This document shows positions 60,374 through 64,000 of a stretch of 64,000 nt of DNA, one piece after another. The DNA is taken from contig OY282365.1 of NCBI GenBank assembly GCA_958295685.1, positions 682,001-746,000 on the forward strand. The letters run 5' to 3'. Each line of letters opens with the position of its first letter. Within the stretch, counting starts at the first letter, position 1. The notes beneath the pieces are model-generated. The model saw only the letters and a program-made list of their open reading frames with translations, did not search any database and was not told the origin of the DNA. This DNA is from an uncultured Dehalococcoidia bacterium. GTDB lineage: Bacteria; Chloroflexota; Dehalococcoidia; Lucifugimonadales; CATQGZ01. The position numbers and the translations under genes are program-made.

Positions 60374-61201
60374 TTGGAAGTTTCGGCGTGCGTGGACCGC
60401 GTATCGGTGGGCGAGGAGGGCGGCGCCGGCCCGCCGAATATCTATCTGGTGACCGGCGGCGGCGGGGCGGCGTTCATAGACACGGGCTACGGCACAGACG
60501 CAGAGATGGAGGAGTGCCTCCGGCTGTGGAGGCTGAGGGGCCGGCCTGCGGTGTCGGCCATCGTTCTGACTCACCGGCATCCGGATCACGTGGGCGGAGC
60601 CGCGCGGCTGCGGGCCGCGGCGGGGGGCAGGGTCGTGTGCTCGGCGGAAGAGCGGGGGCCTATCGAGGAGGCGGGCGTGTCCGTAGACGTCAGCGCGGCG
60701 CAGGACGAGACGCTGGACCTGGGCGGGCTGACGCTGGAGATCGTCGAGACGCCGGGCCACACGATGGGCAGTCTGTGCGTGCTGCTGAGGGAGGAGGGGC
60801 TGCTGTTCACGGGCGATACGGTTCTGGGCAGGGGCAGCGTCGCCGTCAGCCCCGACCACGGCGACGTGGGGTTGTACGTCGAGTCGCTGGAGCGTCTCGC
60901 GCGGTATCCGCTTCGGCGAATAGCGCCGGGCCACGGCCCGATGGTGGACGACCCTGTGGGGAGGCTGAGGTGGCTCATCGACCACCGCGCGAGGCGCGAG
61001 AAGCAGATACTGTCTCTTCTGCGGGACGGCGCTTCGAGCATGGACGACCTGTTCGAGGCGATCTACCCAAACCTCAGGGGCGACCTGTGCTGGGCGGCCC
61101 GGGGGCAGATCAGGGCCCACCTGCTCAAGCTGGAGCGGGACGGCCTGCTGGCCTCGGCGAGTCCGGAGGACGGGCGCTACACTCTCAGGAGCGATACATG
61201 A
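60374..61201 (+). CDS. MBL-fold hydrolase (LACTB2-like)
   Basis: A 275-residue metallo-beta-lactamase-fold protein with THRHPDHVGGAARL, ETPGHTMGSLCVLL, GDTVLGRGSVAVS and PGHGPMVDDP, plus a C-terminal winged-helix-like part (GQIRAHLLKLERDGLL) as in LACTB2. TTG 60374 is seven bases after AGGAGG; a TTG at 60368 is too close to it. It overlaps lysA by ATGA. Substrate unknown; some relatives are ribonucleases. Confidence 0.87.
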   Translation: MEVSACVDRVSVGEEGGAGPPNIYLVTGGGGAAFIDTGYGTDAEMEECLRLWRLRGRPAVSAIVLTHRHPDHVGGAARLRAAAGGRVVCSAEERGPIEEAGVSVDVSAAQDETLDLGGLTLEIVETPGHTMGSLCVLLREEGLLFTGDTVLGRGSVAVSPDHGDVGLYVESLERLARYPLRRIAPGHGPMVDDPVGRLRWLIDHRARREKQILSLLRDGASSMDDLFEAIYPNLRGDLCWAARGQIRAHLLKLERDGLLASASPEDGRYTLRSDT

Positions 61202-62544
61202 CTTTCAGCAACGCGGAGCTCTTTCCGATCACGGCCGGCGTCACGGCCGGCGGTCATCTGTCGATAGGCGGCATCGACGCGGTGGAACTGGCGTCCGAGT
61301 TCGGGACGCCTCTGTACGTCTACGACGAGGCGACCCTGCGCGGCATGTGCCGGGAGTTCGTCGGCGAGTTCACGTCGCGCTATCCGAAGACGACCGTGGC
61401 CTATGCGTCCAAGGCGTTCATCAATCCTGCGCTCGCGGCCCTGGCCGAGGAGGAGGGTCTGGGCTTGGACGTGGTGTCGGGCGGGGAGCTCGCGGTGGCG
61501 CGGGCGGGCGGCTTTCCGATGGAGCGGGTCTACTTCCACGGGAACAACAAGACCTCGGACGAGCTGCGGATGGCCCTGGAGGCCGGGATCGGGCGCATCG
61601 TGGTGGACGGCCTCCACGAGTTGGACCTGCTGAACCGGCTCGCGGGAAGCCTGGGGCTGAGGCAGAAGATCATGCTGAGGCTGTCTCCGGGGGTCGATCC
61701 CCACACCCACGCCAAGACCACGACCGGGATTCTGGACAGCAAGTTCGGGATATCGATCGACACGGGGGACGCAGAGAGGGCCGTCAGGGAGGCGCTGGTG
61801 TCCGAGAACCTGGATCTGGTGGGTCTCCACTGCCACCTGGGCTCTCCGATATTCGAGTTGGAGCCGTACTCCATCGCCATCGACGCGATGCTGACCTTTG
61901 CAGCCGGTCTCGCGCCGGCGGGCCTGGAGCTGCGCGAGTTCAGTCCCGGGGGCGGCTTCGCCATAGGGTACGTCACGTCGCAGCTTCCGCCGCCTATAGC
62001 CGCCTACGCCGAGGTGATCACGAGCGCGCTCAAGGCACGCTCAGGGGATCTGGGACTCGGGGAGCCTCGTCTGGTCGTCGAGCCGGGGCGCGCGGTGGTG
62101 GGCCGCGCCGGCGTGGCTCTCTACACGGTCGGGGCGATCAAGGACATCCCGACGGTCAGGAAGTACGTCTCTCTGGATGGCGGCATGGGTGACAACATCC
62201 GACCCGCGATGTACGAAGCGGTGTACGAGGCGGTGGCCGCCAACCGGATGAGGGAGCCTGCCGTCGAGACGGTGACGCTGGTCGGGAAGTTCTGCGAGTC
62301 CGGGGACTATCTGGTGCGTGACATAGCTCTCCCGGTTCTGGAGCAGGGCGACGTGGTGGCGGTGCCGTCGTCGGGAGCGTACGCGCCCTCGATGGCGTCG
62401 AACTACAACCTGAACCCCCGTCCGCCGATCGTGATGGTCGGCAACGGGTCGGCGCGTCTGATCCGCCGACGGGAGACCCACGAGGACATGATGCGGGCCG
62501 ACGTCTGGCAGCGCGAGGCCGGGAAGGATCCAGCCGGTGACTGA
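61198..62544 (+). CDS. lysA: Diaminopimelate decarboxylase
   Basis: A 448-residue fold-type III PLP decarboxylase making lysine from meso-diaminopimelate. PLP-binding Lys72 is in YASKAFINPAL. LDVVSGGELAVA, GLHCHLGSPIFE, FSPGGGFAIGY, EPGRAVVGRAG and KFCESGDYL with the active-site Cys follow in the usual order. The ATG overlaps the preceding stop. Confidence 0.95.
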   Translation: MTFSNAELFPITAGVTAGGHLSIGGIDAVELASEFGTPLYVYDEATLRGMCREFVGEFTSRYPKTTVAYASKAFINPALAALAEEEGLGLDVVSGGELAVARAGGFPMERVYFHGNNKTSDELRMALEAGIGRIVVDGLHELDLLNRLAGSLGLRQKIMLRLSPGVDPHTHAKTTTGILDSKFGISIDTGDAERAVREALVSENLDLVGLHCHLGSPIFELEPYSIAIDAMLTFAAGLAPAGLELREFSPGGGFAIGYVTSQLPPPIAAYAEVITSALKARSGDLGLGEPRLVVEPGRAVVGRAGVALYTVGAIKDIPTVRKYVSLDGGMGDNIRPAMYEAVYEAVAANRMREPAVETVTLVGKFCESGDYLVRDIALPVLEQGDVVAVPSSGAYAPSMASNYNLNPRPPIVMVGNGSARLIRRRETHEDMMRADVWQREAGKDPAGD

Positions 62545-63559
62545 GGGCTACGACGCCGAGACCGGGTTCCGCCCCCGCCTGTCGATACGGGGCAGGCCGG
62601 TGGTGACGGAAGCCCTGCTGGCGGTGAACATCCTGCTGTGGGTGGCGCTGGAGCTCAGGGGCGGGTCGACGAACGCCGAGGCGCTGCTCGACTTCGGGGC
62701 GATATCGGCCCCGCTCATCGCGGACGGCGAGTACTGGCGGCTGTTCACGGGAATGTTCCTTCACGCCGGGGTCGTACACATACTGGCGAACGGCCTGTCA
62801 CTCTTCATATTCGGGCGAATAGTGGAGGGCATCTACGGCCATGCTCGGTTCGCTCTGGTCTACCTGCTGGCGGGCCTGTTCGGCAGCGTCGCCAGCTTTT
62901 CTCTCAACTCGACCGGCGTCGGTGTCGGGGCGAGCGGGGCGGTCTTCGGCCTAGTCGGCGCTCTGGCGGCCTACTTCGTGGCGAACCGCCGAGTCATGGG
63001 GAAGATGGGCCGCCAGAACCTGACCGGGCTGGTGGTCCTGATGGGCATCAACCTCGCGTTCGGGCTGACGTTCCCGGGTATCGACAACTGGGCTCACCTG
63101 GGCGGTCTGGCGTCCGGGTTCCTGCTGGGCTTGGCGCTGGCTCCAAGCTACCGCCACGTGATTCCGGTCGGCCTGCTCCAGGTATACAGGCAACCGCCTG
63201 TGGACAGAAACTCACTCGCCAGGCGGTGGTACGTGGCGCCGGCGGCGGTGGCCGTCCTGCTCGCCGCCCTCTGGGCGGGGCTGGCCGTGCAGCCGGAGAC
63301 GACAGCGCAGCATCTGCAGGACGCGGAGCGGCTGATCGAGCAGCAGGAATATGACGCGGCGCTCTCCAAGATCGCGGACGCGCTGACCATAGACCCCATG
63401 GATGGGGAGGCATATCTGCTTGCGGGCAGGATCTACGTGGAGACGGGGAACTACGGCCCGGCGCGGGACGTGCTCGGCAGGGCTCTGAGAGCCGGACTGA
63501 GCAGCGAATCCCGCGATGAGGCGCTCGACATGCTGGTGAGTCTGAGCGGCCTGCCCTGA
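62537..63559 (+). CDS. Rhomboid intramembrane serine protease with TPR tail
   Basis: A 340-residue protein. A rhomboid core of about six membrane helices has catalytic Ser in GVGASGAVFGLVGA and His in NWAHLGGLASGF. A seventh helix (AAVAVLLAALWAGLAV) leads to a C-terminal TPR-like region (QEYDAALSKIADALTIDPMD). GTG start at 62537 overlaps lysA by eight bases. It cleaves membrane proteins within the bilayer; substrate unknown. Confidence 0.92.
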   Translation: MTEGYDAETGFRPRLSIRGRPVVTEALLAVNILLWVALELRGGSTNAEALLDFGAISAPLIADGEYWRLFTGMFLHAGVVHILANGLSLFIFGRIVEGIYGHARFALVYLLAGLFGSVASFSLNSTGVGVGASGAVFGLVGALAAYFVANRRVMGKMGRQNLTGLVVLMGINLAFGLTFPGIDNWAHLGGLASGFLLGLALAPSYRHVIPVGLLQVYRQPPVDRNSLARRWYVAPAAVAVLLAALWAGLAVQPETTAQHLQDAERLIEQQEYDAALSKIADALTIDPMDGEAYLLAGRIYVETGNYGPARDVLGRALRAGLSSESRDEALDMLVSLSGLP

Positions 63560-63574
63560 GCGGCCCAATACAAC

Positions 63575-63595
63575 CGGGCGGCGAAATGCCGCCCG
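63575..63595 (+). terminator. Possible terminator hairpin
   Basis: CGGGCGGC-GAAAT-GCCGCCCG, an 8-bp GC stem 16 bases after the rhomboid stop. No T run follows, so intrinsic termination is uncertain. Confidence 0.4.
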
Positions 63596-63674
63596 CCCCC
63601 GCCCTGCCCTTCTCACGTGAGAGGGCAGCCTCAGAGTCGGAGTGAGTGAACCGAGTATCTGGTAAACTTGCCCG

Positions 63675-64000
63675 GTGACGACGCCCAAGTCCAGCCGGGT
63701 ACCCGTGATCGACGACGTCCGCGGCGTCTTCCGTGGCTGGAAGCTCGTCGGGCTGGCCGCCTTTCTCCTCACCATCATGTCCCTGACCGTCTTTCAGGGT
63801 CTGGGAACCTTCGTCGTGGCTCTGCAGGAGAAGTTCGGCTGGAGCCGCACCACGATATCAGGGGCCTTTGCGCTGGCGCGCGCGCAGGGGTCGGTCATAG
63901 GCCCGTTCGAGGGGTTCCTGGTCGACCGGGTGGGCATCAGGCGGATGGTGCTCATCGGCTACTCCACGATGGGGGTCGGCTTCGTCCTGCTGTCCCGGAT
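63675..64000 (+). CDS. MFS transporter, partial
   Basis: The first 108 codons of a major facilitator: a first helix LVGLAAFLLTIMSLTVFQGL, then KFGWSRTTISGAFALARAQG and FEGFLVDRVGIRRMVLIGYS, the conserved loop between helices 2 and 3. It resembles the monocarboxylate/oxalate-formate group. The GTG start at 63675 has no clear ribosome binding site. The rest lies beyond the right edge. Confidence 0.85.
   Translation, partial: MTTPKSSRVPVIDDVRGVFRGWKLVGLAAFLLTIMSLTVFQGLGTFVVALQEKFGWSRTTISGAFALARAQGSVIGPFEGFLVDRVGIRRMVLIGYSTMGVGFVLLSR

Noticed and set aside
60340..61197. lysA as a 734-residue fusion starting at 60340
   Set aside because: The extra part is an out-of-frame reading of the MBL-fold gene; lysA starts at ATG 61198 by overlap with its stop.

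Overview
The window is GC-rich bacterial chromosomal DNA with tightly packed operons, many TTG/GTG starts and strong GGAGG-type ribosome binding sites. The gene content (family III CoA-transferase, HpcH/HpaI aldolase, DUF6282 hydrolase, sulfite-oxidase-like protein, oligopeptide-type ABC binding lipoproteins with long charged stalks, malate synthase, methionine-salvage genes) resembles uncultured Chloroflexota/Dehalococcoidia of the SAR202 kind. That placement is inference; no rRNA gene is present.

Layout. 1-678: start of a peptide-type ABC binding lipoprotein running off the left edge. 1372-8986: carbon metabolism (CoA-transferase, divergent carboxyltransferase pair with a small subunit and a biotin domain, isocitrate and malate dehydrogenases). 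9003-14968: a methylthioadenosine/S-adenosylmethionine recycling block (mtnA, mtnP, rhodanese, PfkB kinase, ahcY, metK), then phosphohexomutase and polA. 19372-31484: mixed genes including a frameshifted DUF418 protein, two alanine-racemase-fold paralogues, an Mrp/DUF59 iron-sulfur pair and uvrB. 32409-36117: ABC binding protein with two permeases. 36174-37565: tRNA-Asp, a three-gene redox operon with in-frame UGA codons, tRNA-Val. 38122-50081: malate synthase, aldolase, M1 aminopeptidase, enoyl-CoA hydratase, then tyrA-aroA-gmk-membrane protein, and a HesB-like protein. 50664-60173: an eight-gene restriction-modification/defence block on the minus strand. 60374-64000: hydrolase, lysA, rhomboid protease and a partial MFS transporter.

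Two signals stand out. First, the minus-strand operon at 36327-37458 reads through three in-frame UGA codons that fall exactly at catalytic cysteine positions: one in a glutaredoxin (UxxC) and two in a ferredoxin:thioredoxin reductase catalytic chain, at the positions of both redox-active cysteines. Each UGA is followed by a hairpin with the geometry of a bacterial SECIS. This predicts a selenocysteine redox relay, possibly with a diselenide in the reductase.

Second, five intergenic regions carry copies of an unusual element: a sigma70-like promoter with exactly 17 bp between the boxes, a leader, an array of 6-bp units repeated every 10-11 bp (close to the DNA helical pitch), a CGTAGCTG core, and a short arm of inverted units. 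The array unit differs between copies. In all five cases the promoter points at the gene just downstream, so the elements look like portable promoter-leader cassettes or a repeat-RNA family.

A third mobile signal is a four-helix-bundle (S23/IVP-like) gene cassette with terminal inverted repeats inserted inside the modification methyltransferase gene without breaking its reading frame.
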